The position numbers and the translations under genes were made by a program. The notes beneath the pieces are model-generated. The model was not told the DNA's origin. It worked only from the letters and a program-made list of their open reading frames with translations, and did no database searches. Source: an uncultured Clostridia bacterium (GTDB lineage: Bacteria; Bacillota; Clostridia; Oscillospirales; Acutalibacteraceae). Taken from it: 28,322 nt of DNA. Shown piece after piece: positions 7,400 to 15,403 of the stretch (its first letter is position 1; each line of letters starts with the position of its first letter). The stretch lies in assembly GCA_937907605.1 (NCBI GenBank), contig CALCYI010000070.1, forward strand, positions 1 through 28,322, written 5' to 3'.

Positions 7400-10300
7400 T
7401 CAGCTTACTGTTACAACGTCGCCATAGATAATCGCTTCGATTGTGGTAGGCGTTACGGTCTCGTCGCCCTCTTCTCTTGCCGGAACAAAGCTGTACTTAT
7501 ACTTCACGTAGGAACGTGCCCACAGTGTGCTGCTGGATTTAATCTTAACAGAGAAGTAGCTGTCGAATACGCGTTTTGAAGCTTTAACCGTATAAACCGC
7601 GCTGTTATCCTCTTTGAACAAATCAAGGTCAAGATTCTGCTTAGCGAAGCAGGTACCTGCCTCAACAAACTGAGCAGCCTGGTCGTTGCCGGCTTCAAGG
7701 TCTTCAATATTGGTATAGTAGTTATATACCATAAATTGACCGGTAGACGGGGATTCCATCTTCGCCCAGATGAACGGCATCTTGGTCGTTCTTCTTTCAA
7801 TAGCGAAGCGGTAGTAGCTCGCGTCGCCGCTGGTATCAAGGCCAATCTTGACACCGTTAGCATAGAATTCAGTTGCTGCCTCGTTGCAGGTAATGTCGAC
7901 AAAGTCTAAGTCACATACCGCATAGAATGAGAACTGTCTGGTGTAAGAAATCGGCAGATAACGGAACTTGGAGCCGTTAACAGCATAATTCTCGCCCTGG
8001 TCAATAGCAATCGCTACGAACGGGTCGTAAGCCTCGCCTGTCGGACGCTCAACGTCGCTTTCAACCGTTACCAGCGTATCCGGCTCAACCTCGCTTTGAA
8101 GTGTTTCGCCGTTGAGCGTATAGTTATAAGTGGTTGAAGCCTTTTCAAACGCAACGCGAATGAAGGCGTAGGATTTGTCGGTGGTCAGATAATCCGCAAC
8201 CGTCTTGCCCTCCAGCACATTGCCTTGCGTATCCTTCTTTACGTCGAAGCCGGTAATGTTGTAATTAGTAATATTGTATTCGCTCGTAAGCTCATAGGTG
8301 TTTTCGCCTATCACAAGGTTGTCCTCGCTGTCAAGCGAGACGGAATCGGTCTTGTTGGCAATAAACTGGGTTACCGCCTTGTCGTACGGGTTCAGCAGCT
8401 TCACGAGAATCTGGTCCTCGGAAGCCGGATCAGACGGCGCCATATACGCAGTGATATAAATATCCTTGGAAACGTCGCTCGTCATGCGCATGGAGTAATT
8501 TCTCAGCAGGCTTGCATCCTCGGCAACCGCCGGGTCAACCATTCTGGTGCTGACCTTCTTGTTGCCCTCGTCGTCGTAGGATTCGATAACCCACTTGTAG
8601 ACGTTGCCCTCGTATTCAGCAGGAACGCTGAGATTCAGGGTTTCGCCGTAGCCGATACCGTAAGCGTAAGCGGAGCCGTCACCGTGGATATCAATCTGAC
8701 GCCAATAGCTGTTGTCCCAATCGCTCGGATCGTACATATCAATGGCTTCTTCGTTGCCTTCAGCATCTACCACGTAGAACATCGGCTGAAAGTATACCGT
8801 GTAAATATCGCTGTTGGCGGTATTGATAGCCGTCAGCATCTCGGTTACCTTCTGGTCAACGAATTTCTGAGGATCCATTTCGTGACCCGTATCGGTGCTC
8901 TCTTCAATAGACTCGCCAACACCTGTACCGTCGTCAAGAAGCTTGTCAAATTCAGCCTTGGCGCTGGTCATAATGTAGTCGTTTTCGTAGCGGTTAAAGT
9001 CGATAGTGGTATACGCAAAGCTAAGCGCGTCGTATACGCCAAGGTCAGCCGTATTATCCACTTCCTTGCCTGGGATAATAGTACCGTCCGAATTATAGTC
9101 TTCAAGGTATAATGCTTTGTGCTTATTCTGCGAATCCTCCTCAGGAGGAACCTTTGTGCAGACGAATACACCTGTATCATATTCCGTTCGGCTTGCACCC
9201 GTCGGGTCAACACGGTGGTCAAAACGGATAGTATGTCTTGTTTTAGGAGCGTTCTTCAAAATAGCTAACGCACTTGCCAGCTCTTCTTCAATTGCTTCAA
9301 TCGTGGTAAAGGTTTTGGTAGTGACGGTAGTGCCGTTAAGCGGGTCTTCCATATAATCGGGAATTACAACTGTTACGTCATTATAACCGCCGTTAGCAAC
9401 GCTTCTCATAGCTTCTCTTGCCGCCTCTAAAACCTGGGTATACTTCGTCCACCAGTTACCGGAAGCACATTCGCCCTCCATGCCGGGCTGAGCTTTGATA
9501 TAATACTTAAGAAGATAGTAGTCACCGTCTTCGCCTGCTGTTGAATGTTCTTCATCAGCATTTTTAACGTCGGTCATATCCTCAATTTCGTCATCTGTTA
9601 AGCCGCCTTCGTGAACAACCTCAACCTTAGTTTCGGAATTATTAAGAAGATTCCAGATATCCTGCGCACAATGTTTTACTTCAGTGTCCTCATCAGAAGC
9701 GAAATCATAGTTTTTCGGATTGCAGGCTGTCAGTCTGTCCATATCAACGAAGTATTGACGAATCATACCCTCGGTGAAATGCTCTAAGCCGAATTCTTCA
9801 AGTGTTCCGTCGGTAAGAAGACCGGAGTTGTCATCAATCATCTTCTGAACGGGATAGTAGTTGATAACATAAAGCCCGATTGTGTTTAAAGTGCCTGAAA
9901 CACTATTATAGTAATTGTTTGTGCTTACAGTACCAAACCAACCACTCGAATGCTTTTTAATATAGTAAGAATTATCAAATGTACTTTCATTGAACGCATA
10001 TTGTTCAGCGCCAATACTGGAATACTTATAATAGTAATCCTCGTAGGTTGCCGCCGTTGATGATGTTGTATATGGATTGGTAATCTTTAATACATTGGCA
10101 TAGAAGTTTTCGGGGTCGTCAGTGTTACCGCCGTGGTCATTCCGGGCATTTGAATAGAAACCGCCTGAACGTTGCGGATTAGTATCGTTTGACTCAGCGA
10201 TAATCTTCCAATGGTTATGAGTACTGTCGAAATACACCGTTTCATAAGTAGTACCTTCTACAAAACCGTTAGAAACAGCGTCTTTTGCATCGGCTATGGA

Positions 10301-12496
10301 ATTCGTATTAAGAAGCTGATTAAGAGAAGCGTTTTCAATATATGTCTTTGTAGGAAGCGTATATCCATCTATTCCGGCAACTGCATTATTTACATAATTG
10401 AACAACTGGTCCATGTTGGTATTCTTGCCGGTACCTATCATTGTCTCAACATCAAAGCAATATTTCTGCCAGTCACCGCTCTGGTTTACATATGTTCCCT
10501 GGTCGCCGTCCACAAACGTTCTCGTCTTCCAATTATAAAGGAAGGGGAGTGCTGAAGTGGTCGACTTATATGAAATCAGCCACCTCCAGTCATCGACTAA
10601 AATAGAACCGCCGTGAGAGTTAAAGCCAAGCAGAGCAGGCACCGTGAACGGGTCGGAATCAGAGCCCTTGGTTCCGCCGTCATAAACGGCTACAGCCTTC
10701 GGCAGATAGAGATAAGTTGTTGAATAATCGTTATTCATTCGTAATACAGTACCATCGCCTGTATCAGCTGAATTTTCGCCTCTGTCTCTGGTTGCACCCA
10801 TGCTGGCATAGACCAGTCCATTATAGGTGGCATTATATGCAGCAGATTTTTCTTCACTGGAACTGTCGCCGTCAAAGGCTTCCGGTGCAATATAATTATA
10901 GCTGTTGTTACCAATCTCAAGCATTGCTGCTGTTTTAGTATTAAGGTCAATTAAAACATCCTTTAAGGTAGGATTCATAGTATCAGGGTCAGCCTGACCG
11001 TATTCTATCGCGTCCCTATACTGAACGGCTTTGAGATACGCGTCGTATGCGTCAGTCATTTTGGTATAAACCTTGCCTGCATACATCTTCTCCTTATACT
11101 CGTTAATCAAAGTATCGAGAGCACGCACCTGCGACTTTGTATCGTCCATAGTAGCAACCTGAAGGTTTAACACAGCCGCTTCAATATCATCGCCACACTT
11201 CTTAACAGCGGCTTCCATGCCGGTGTAATCGCCGTAGGTATAAGCAGCATTAGCATAGGGATATGCCGTTAAATCAGTCGGGTTAATCGAGGTTGCGGAA
11301 TCAAGCGCAGCAAAATATGTTGAAAATGCACCGTCTTGCGCTTTTTCTACCGAAAAGTCAGTGTAATGCGCAGCCATAAATTCTTCAAGCTCATTCTTTA
11401 AAAGAATGTAGTTAACCGCATGAATTTTTGTTCCGTTAGCATGGAGAGGAGTAAAGCTACGCGTACCACTTGCTAAGTTGAGCCAACGGAAACCTGCGGC
11501 ACCAAGCCAATAGGTTTCAGAAATAGTAGTTGAACCGTCTGTAACATTATCAACAAAGGTATATTTTAAGTGGTTTTTGTAGATTTGCCAAAAGCTTCCG
11601 TTTTTTGTGGAAGAATTAGCGTCAGTAAACGGGTTGTCTACCTTACCGTTTTGGATATTGATATACTGAAGTCCGCCGCCGTCTTTCACCGCCATATTCG
11701 GCCAGGTGGGTTTTGTATAGACGAGGCTACTGGAGGTTTCATGGTGACCTTCAAGCGTACCAACCCATTTATCCGTAAGGTCAACTCCCTCAGTTGCCTC
11801 GTATGCGAACTCAGGAATGGTTGAAGAGTTAGAGCCGTTACTTGTGATACCTAAAACAATCGGAATCAACGGATACTTTTCTTCGCCTTCACCCTTGCCG
11901 TCAACAAGCACAACTGTATTCGGATAATAGAAATCATAGTAGTTCTGATAAGTCCACAGACCATATTCACCATATACTTCTGTACGGTTTGAAGACAGCC
12001 AACCATTGTTGTTGAGACCGTCGGAATAAATAATCTTACGGTAGTCTGTACCTGCAACAGGCTGGGATTCGCCTGTCTGAAGGTTGTCGTTATCGTCATA
12101 ATACTTTGCAGCACCGTCGCCGATTTTCACTTCGCCGTTAGCTTCCGGCTCTGTAAAGCTCTCCATCTTATATGCATAGGTGGTGTTGTTAGCGTCAACG
12201 CCAGTCCAGTGGCGAGTAAGCGCAACGGTAGCTGCCTCCATCTGGGAAGCGGTACCTAACTTATGCGCTTCAATAGCCGCAAGATAGTCGGTATACGTCC
12301 TGCCCATATTGGTATAAAGCGCGTCATAGCCGTCTTCACTAAGCGGCACAACATAGTTATCCTCGAAGTACGCAATCGCGTCCACGAGGTCGCTCTCTGC
12401 GTCTGCCATTGCAGTAATCGGCATAAACGGCAATGCGCCGATTACGAGCATTACCGAAAGCATTACTGCGAGCAGTCTTTTACTCAATTTTTTCAT
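7400..12496 (-). CDS. Giant secreted surface protein (1698 residues) under a putative invertible promoter
   Basis: The signal peptide is clear (MKKLSKRLLAVMLSV, cleavage after AMA at 29-31), and ATG 12496 has AGGAGG seven bases upstream. The mature protein is acidic and rich in Tyr, Asn, Asp and Thr. FIVAR-like helical segments (about 33-95 and 365-530) separate aromatic-rich beta domains that may be related to each other (about 110-350, 545-700 and 730-900). The C-terminal third has several beta modules; its last about 110 residues resemble the end of the 689-residue protein. It ends IYGDVVTVS with no LPxTG, SLH, dockerin or membrane anchor. FIVAR-type proteins are commonly adhesins or glycan binders, so a cell-surface or matrix role is likely but not shown. 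The nearest strong promoter is inside the invertible segment and currently points away. Confidence 0.9.
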   Translation of the reverse strand: MKKLSKRLLAVMLSVMLVIGALPFMPITAMADAESDLVDAIAYFEDNYVVPLSEDGYDALYTNMGRTYTDYLAAIEAHKLGTASQMEAATVALTRHWTGVDANNTTYAYKMESFTEPEANGEVKIGDGAAKYYDDNDNLQTGESQPVAGTDYRKIIYSDGLNNNGWLSSNRTEVYGEYGLWTYQNYYDFYYPNTVVLVDGKGEGEEKYPLIPIVLGITSNGSNSSTIPEFAYEATEGVDLTDKWVGTLEGHHETSSSLVYTKPTWPNMAVKDGGGLQYINIQNGKVDNPFTDANSSTKNGSFWQIYKNHLKYTFVDNVTDGSTTISETYWLGAAGFRWLNLASGTRSFTPLHANGTKIHAVNYILLKNELEEFMAAHYTDFSVEKAQDGAFSTYFAALDSATSINPTDLTAYPYANAAYTYGDYTGMEAAVKKCGDDIEAAVLNLQVATMDDTKSQVRALDTLINEYKEKMYAGKVYTKMTDAYDAYLKAVQYRDAIEYGQADPDTMNPTLKDVLIDLNTKTAAMLEIGNNSYNYIAPEAFDGDSSSEEKSAAYNATYNGLVYASMGATRDRGENSADTGDGTVLRMNNDYSTTYLYLPKAVAVYDGGTKGSDSDPFTVPALLGFNSHGGSILVDDWRWLISYKSTTSALPFLYNWKTRTFVDGDQGTYVNQSGDWQKYCFDVETMIGTGKNTNMDQLFNYVNNAVAGIDGYTLPTKTYIENASLNQLLNTNSIADAKDAVSNGFVEGTTYETVYFDSTHNHWKIIAESNDTNPQRSGGFYSNARNDHGGNTDDPENFYANVLKITNPYTTSSTAATYEDYYYKYSSIGAEQYAFNESTFDNSYYIKKHSSGWFGTVSTNNYYNSVSGTLNTIGLYVINYYPVQKMIDDNSGLLTDGTLEEFGLEHFTEGMIRQYFVDMDRLTACNPKNYDFASDEDTEVKHCAQDIWNLLNNSETKVEVVHEGGLTDDEIEDMTDVKNADEEHSTAGEDGDYYLLKYYIKAQPGMEGECASGNWWTKYTQVLEAAREAMRSVANGGYNDVTVVIPDYMEDPLNGTTVTTKTFTTIEAIEEELASALAILKNAPKTRHTIRFDHRVDPTGASRTEYDTGVFVCTKVPPEEDSQNKHKALYLEDYNSDGTIIPGKEVDNTADLGVYDALSFAYTTIDFNRYENDYIMTSAKAEFDKLLDDGTGVGESIEESTDTGHEMDPQKFVDQKVTEMLTAINTANSDIYTVYFQPMFYVVDAEGNEEAIDMYDPSDWDNSYWRQIDIHGDGSAYAYGIGYGETLNLSVPAEYEGNVYKWVIESYDDEGNKKVSTRMVDPAVAEDASLLRNYSMRMTSDVSKDIYITAYMAPSDPASEDQILVKLLNPYDKAVTQFIANKTDSVSLDSEDNLVIGENTYELTSEYNITNYNITGFDVKKDTQGNVLEGKTVADYLTTDKSYAFIRVAFEKASTTYNYTLNGETLQSEVEPDTLVTVESDVERPTGEAYDPFVAIAIDQGENYAVNGSKFRYLPISYTRQFSFYAVCDLDFVDITCNEAATEFYANGVKIGLDTSGDASYYRFAIERRTTKMPFIWAKMESPSTGQFMVYNYYTNIEDLEAGNDQAAQFVEAGTCFAKQNLDLDLFKEDNSAVYTVKASKRVFDSYFSVKIKSSSTLWARSYVKYKYSFVPAREEGDETVTPTTIEAIIYGDVVTVS

Positions 12497-12578
12497 ACTG
12501 ATTCCTCCTGTATAATTGCGTTGATACTCCGCAAGCTATACTTACTGACTACGCTACACTTGCAAAAGCATCAAAAAT

Positions 12579-12603
12579 TTCATATATTATTCCCATATAT
12601 GAA
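12579..12603. repeat. Left inversion site (25 bp, TATTCCC spacer on + strand)
   Basis: Arms TTCATATAT and ATATATGAA (perfect 9-bp inverted repeat) flank the 7-bp spacer TATTCCC. The same 25 bp occurs as an exact reverse complement at 13938-13962. Arms with a 6-8-bp asymmetric spacer are the form of a tyrosine-recombinase core site. It lies 82 bp upstream of the giant gene start. Confidence 0.9.
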
Positions 12604-12654
12604 AAACAGCAAATGCGCCGGAAATCATAGCTTATTGACCAGAAATCCGACGGC
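12601..12654 (-). terminator. Candidate weak terminator after the recombinase gene
   Basis: On the minus strand, bases 12654-12646 pair with 12622-12615 (eight pairs, one bulge, one G-U) and are followed by AUUUGCUGUUUUUC. It lies between the recombinase stop codon and the left inversion site, so it would stop recombinase transcripts from running into the giant gene. It is imperfect, so some read-through is likely. Confidence 0.45.
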
Positions 12655-12664
12655 TAATAACTTT

Positions 12665-13735
12665 TTAAGCCAGTAGCTTTTGCATTTTTTCTATGGACTT
12701 TTCTTTTAGTTCAAACGAGGAATGAACATATCTGTTCAGCGTAATTTTTGTATCCGAATGCCCGAGCAGCTCTGATACGGTTTTAGCATCCACGCCGGCT
12801 TCAATACAGCGCGTTGCAAAGGTGTGGCGTAGCGTATGGAAGGTAACATCCGTTAAACTGCTGTCTGCAACATATTTTCCAAATATCATTTGGAGATAAC
12901 GGGGTTCCGTGTAATCTATTTTTGCAGTTGAAAGGATATATCCCCGACCTTTGAATTTGTTGTAATATTTTATCAACTCTAAAGGAAACGGGATTGTGCG
13001 TATCGAGCTTTTACTCTTAGGTGGCTGAATTACAACGCGGCTTTTTCCGTTTTCGATAATGCGCTCCATCGTTTTATCAATGCAAATAGAATTTTCGGAA
13101 ATGTCCTCCCATTTCAAAGCACACAGTTCGCCTATTCGCATACCTGTATATAAAGCAAGCAGGGTGCCGAATTTGTGAATGTCCGTATCTTTCTTTAAAT
13201 AGTCTGTAAAGCGCTTTTGCTCATAAACGGATAAGACACGCGGCTCCTTGCCTTCCTCCCTTAAATATTTTATCTTCGGAATATTTACGCCGTATTCCTC
13301 CGAAGTATATTTAAGCATTTTATTTAAAACCATTAATATATCGTTAACCGTTTTATTGCAAAGACCTTTGCCGCATAATACCGATACGAGGCTGTTGACA
13401 ACCTTTCTGTCAATATATTGAACCGGTATACTTTTTATAAGGTTAATATGATTACGATAAACGCCTTCATACTTCATTATGGTATTAGGCTTGCAGTTAA
13501 GCTTGACCTCCGCCATCCAAAGCGGATATATTTCAGATAAACACACGTTCTTAAAGCTGTGCGCTACTGCCGGCAATTCTGATATAGCCTTCTTCTGCTT
13601 ATCCTTGACCTCTGAATAACTGTGTGCATAAACGGAACCATATATCCTCTTGCCGTCCGGCATAATCTGTTTAACGTATCTTGCTTCCCAACGCCCATCC
13701 TTTCGCTTATAAATATTTTCGCCTCTTCTTGGCAT
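12665..13735 (-). CDS. Tyrosine recombinase, putative invertase of the promoter switch
   Basis: A complete phage-integrase-family protein of about 356-359 residues. Numbered from the longest form, the catalytic set is present: Arg203 (GMRIGEL), Lys243/245, His303-x-x-Arg306 (FHTLRHTFATR), His329 (LLGHSD) and Tyr339 (NRYVH). The N-terminus (MPRRGENIYKRKDGRWEARY) resembles the arm-site-binding domain of Firmicutes element integrases, followed by a SAM-like core-binding domain (about 65-160). I start at ATG 13735 because AAAGG lies nine bases upstream; ATGs at 13741 and 13744 are too close to it. The gene is bracketed by inverted 25-bp core sites, so it probably inverts its own segment. It could also be an element integrase, but then direct, not inverted, repeats would be expected. 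Confidence 0.92.
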   Translation of the reverse strand: MPRRGENIYKRKDGRWEARYVKQIMPDGKRIYGSVYAHSYSEVKDKQKKAISELPAVAHSFKNVCLSEIYPLWMAEVKLNCKPNTIMKYEGVYRNHINLIKSIPVQYIDRKVVNSLVSVLCGKGLCNKTVNDILMVLNKMLKYTSEEYGVNIPKIKYLREEGKEPRVLSVYEQKRFTDYLKKDTDIHKFGTLLALYTGMRIGELCALKWEDISENSICIDKTMERIIENGKSRVVIQPPKSKSSIRTIPFPLELIKYYNKFKGRGYILSTAKIDYTEPRYLQMIFGKYVADSSLTDVTFHTLRHTFATRCIEAGVDAKTVSELLGHSDTKITLNRYVHSSFELKEKSIEKMQKLLA

Positions 13736-13780
13736 GTTCATCATCCTTTCATAAGTGGTGTGAATATTATATAATGAACC

Positions 13781-13804
13781 ATTGACGGCAAAATTGACGG
13801 TAAA
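13781..13804. repeat. Tandem 12-bp repeat, candidate recombinase arm sites
   Basis: ATTGACGGCAAA (13781-13792) is followed immediately by ATTGACGGTAAA (13793-13804), one mismatch in twelve. It lies upstream of the recombinase start and inside the inverting segment. Integrases with this type of N-terminal domain bind short direct repeats as arm sites, so these may be arm sites or an autoregulatory operator. Confidence 0.5.
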
Positions 13805-13862
13805 TAAAGGTTTTTTTGTTCAAAATTTGTAACAAATTATTAAAAAAATATTGAAAAGCCTA

Positions 13863-13891
13863 TTGAAAAGTATAAAAATGTGTGCTATAAT
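13863..13891 (+). promoter_or_regulatory. Near-consensus sigma-A promoter, currently pointing away from the giant gene
   Basis: TTGAAA (13863-13868), a 17-bp spacer and a perfect TATAAT (13886-13891), with TGTG just before the -10. A second TATTGAAAAG copy lies upstream at 13849-13858. It is among the best promoter matches in the window, yet no gene follows it in the + direction: the transcript would cross the right inversion site and meet a terminator within about 100 nt. Confidence 0.85.
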
Positions 13892-13937
13892 TGTAAAAAA
13901 ATTATGAACATTAGGGGTAGTGCGCCTATTTTTAGTG

Positions 13938-13962
13938 TTCATATATGGGAATAATATATGAA
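13938..13962. repeat. Right inversion site (25 bp, GGGAATA spacer on + strand)
   Basis: Exact reverse complement of 12579-12603 over all 25 bases. The match stops abruptly at both ends, which defines the site. The arms are symmetric; only the spacer (GGGAATA against TATTCCC) sets orientation, and the two copies are oppositely oriented. Confidence 0.9.
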
Positions 13963-13967
13963 GTGTT

Positions 13968-13997
13968 CTGCCGTATCAGCCGGCAGTTTTTTATTTT
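13968..13997 (+). terminator. Terminator facing the outward promoter
   Basis: Stem CTGCCG/CGGCAG (13968-13986, 7-nt loop) followed by TTTTTTATTTT on the + strand. It starts 6 bp beyond the right inversion site. In the present orientation it would stop transcripts from the promoter at 13863-13891; in the flipped orientation it would terminate the recombinase transcript. Confidence 0.85.
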
Positions 13998-14000
13998 AAA

Positions 14001-14033
14001 AAACAAAAAATGCGCAGTCTGAAAGACTACGCA
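14001..14033 (-). terminator. Terminator insulating the switch from the right
   Basis: TGCGCAGTCT and AGACTACGCA (14011-14033, 3-nt loop) form a stem with one C/A mismatch in DNA that becomes G-U in minus-strand RNA. TTTTTTGTTT follows on the minus strand. It would stop leftward transcription from the accessory genes before it reaches the invertible segment. Confidence 0.8.
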
Positions 14034-14145
14034 AAAAAATAATTGTCCATTTATTGTTTACTGATGCACAAGTGAATTTAATAATGTTATTCTGCAATAA
14101 TTGAACCATCCATTATACAATGATTTCATTATTAGAGTATTTTTG

Positions 14146-14184
14146 AAGAAAACACCGCCCTGCTTACCTTAAATAGCAGGGCGG
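14146..14184 (-). terminator. Terminator of the DUF6809-like gene
   Basis: A perfect 9-bp stem CCGCCCTGC/GCAGGGCGG (14155-14184, 12-nt loop) is followed on the minus strand by TGTTTTCTTC. It begins within a few bases of the stop codon of the gene at 14188. Confidence 0.75.
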
Positions 14185-14187
14185 CTT

Positions 14188-14448
14188 TTACATACATTCT
14201 ATCATAATTTGCGTTGCCAAACGGTAGCCTGTTTTGAAGGTTTCTTCGTTAATGACGATGGATAATTCATTCGCTGCCGTCAGATATTTTTCAAAAAGTT
14301 CCTTTTGTTCTTCATTCAGCATTTCAGCCAATTCTTCCTGCAATCTGCCGACAAGCCTGAGTCCTTCTTTATATCTCACATTGTTTTTAAGGCTCTCGGA
14401 GTCAGTCGGCTCAATATTGCCGTTATACAAGTTTTCCAGCGTTGTCAT
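14188..14448 (-). CDS. DUF6809-like small helical protein
   Basis: 86 residues, all-helical and acidic, with the pattern LYNGNIEP near the N-terminus, EELAEMLNEEQKELFEKYL in the middle and a C-terminal GYRLATQIMIE helix. This matches my memory of the DUF6809 family, small proteins common in Firmicutes mobile elements with no known function. The ATG has GAGGTG about nine bases upstream. It is downstream of abiEii on the same strand, with 118 bp between them. Confidence 0.75.
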   Translation of the reverse strand: MTTLENLYNGNIEPTDSESLKNNVRYKEGLRLVGRLQEELAEMLNEEQKELFEKYLTAANELSIVINEETFKTGYRLATQIMIECM

Positions 14449-14509
14449 ATTGTATCACCTCAAGACAAAGCAATATCACAACAAGCCGTCAAAGTCCAGA
14501 AGAATTTTC

Positions 14510-14541
14510 CGCCTTTTTTATTGTTATATGGCAGGAATATT
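14510..14541. repeat. Left copy of an imperfect 31-bp direct repeat bracketing the AbiE locus
   Basis: It reads CGCCTTTTTTATTGTTATAT then GGCAGGAATATT. Compared with 16159-16189 it differs by one extra T and two G/A changes; similarity fades afterwards. The two copies lie in the same orientation 1.65 kb apart, outside both ends of abiEii-abiEi. Confidence 0.65.
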
Positions 14542-14566
14542 ACCCGGGGCTTGTCAGGATTATTCT

Positions 14567-15403
14567 CTATGCTGTTATTCGCAATGCAAGATCTTTACAA
14601 ATATCCATAACAGATTGCCACGAAATATCACCAACATAAAAATTTCTGTTTTTGTAATTATCCCACTGCTTTTTCATTGCTTCGCTTTCGGCAACGGCAG
14701 AATATATTTCGACGATATCTTTTATCTGGTTTTCACTGTTTCTTGCTTTACAGGTTGCGTTAAAAGCTGCGGATAAATCGTCATAGTTGATTTCTTCGTT
14801 TTTGGTGATAATATAAACATCATAAAAATCACGCATACGGGTATTTGTTTCCGCCCTGACCATAATCGTTTGCAGTTTTTCTGCAAGTAATGTTTCAATA
14901 TTATAACTCAAAACCGATATCGTTCTGTTTTCAAACATCAGCGGATAATCATAATGCACAGCGGACGGCGTAATGACATCGCCTGTCGAAATATCGAGCT
15001 TAATCGGTTGCCTTGAGTTTTCAAAATATGCGTTAAGTTTAATTCTGACACCGGGGTAATCAAACTCATCCATAATCGTTTCAGCGTCGGTTATTTCAAA
15101 AGAAGCATTATCATCAAGTTTAATGCTGATGATAGATTTTACCACGCTTTTCGCTTCTTCAACCGACAAGGTGAGCGCCGTAACCGTGCTGTCAATGTCC
15201 ATTGTTGCTCTCATATCCAGTCCGACTAATGAGGCAACAAGCATACCGCCTTTGAGAATAAACTTATTCTTATATTCGGATAGAGATACTCTTTCCAAAA
15301 AGCGTTCCATCATATAATTTCTGAAAAGTGTTTGTGCTTTTTCGGCGTTACCACCCGAAAGATTATTTATTTTATCTTTTAACTGTCTTGTTGTTTTAAT
15401 CAT
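14567..15403 (-). CDS. abiEii: AbiEii/AbiGii-family nucleotidyltransferase toxin
   Basis: 278 residues. Residues 51-55 (KGGML) and 65-71 (RATMDID, with Asp69 and Asp71 as metal ligands) are the nucleotidyltransferase motifs of the AbiEii family. The downstream conserved block is also present at about 173-200 (EKLQT, then RMRDFYDVY). These toxins modify RNA targets, in some members tRNA, and arrest growth, giving abortive-infection defence in some systems. Length is normal and no catalytic residue seems lost. The ATG overlaps the antitoxin stop as ATGA, so translation is coupled. Confidence 0.9.
   Translation of the reverse strand: MIKTTRQLKDKINNLSGGNAEKAQTLFRNYMMERFLERVSLSEYKNKFILKGGMLVASLVGLDMRATMDIDSTVTALTLSVEEAKSVVKSIISIKLDDNASFEITDAETIMDEFDYPGVRIKLNAYFENSRQPIKLDISTGDVITPSAVHYDYPLMFENRTISVLSYNIETLLAEKLQTIMVRAETNTRMRDFYDVYIITKNEEINYDDLSAAFNATCKARNSENQIKDIVEIYSAVAESEAMKKQWDNYKNRNFYVGDISWQSVMDICKDLALRITA

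Larger units (their letters stand above)
12579..13962. mobile_element. Putative invertible DNA segment (inverton) carrying its own recombinase and a promoter
   Basis: A 1384-bp segment bounded by exact inverted copies of a 25-bp core site. It contains a complete tyrosine recombinase gene, a tandem 12-bp repeat and an outward-facing near-consensus promoter. In this assembly the promoter points right into a terminator; flipping would place it about 147 nt upstream of the giant protein start, reading towards it. Tyrosine-recombinase invertible promoters controlling surface genes are known from gut bacteria; this arrangement with the recombinase inside the flipping segment is read directly from the sequence, while the inversion itself is inference. 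Confidence 0.8.

Noticed and set aside
8225..9112. A 295-codon open frame on the + strand inside the giant gene
   Set aside because: It lies wholly antisense to a well-supported secreted protein, has no ribosome site, and resembles no family; it is a compositional shadow.
12579..13962. The 25-bp sites as attL/attR of an integrated element
   Set aside because: Attachment-site duplications are direct repeats; here the spacers are in opposite orientation (TATTCCC against GGGAATA), which predicts inversion, not excision.
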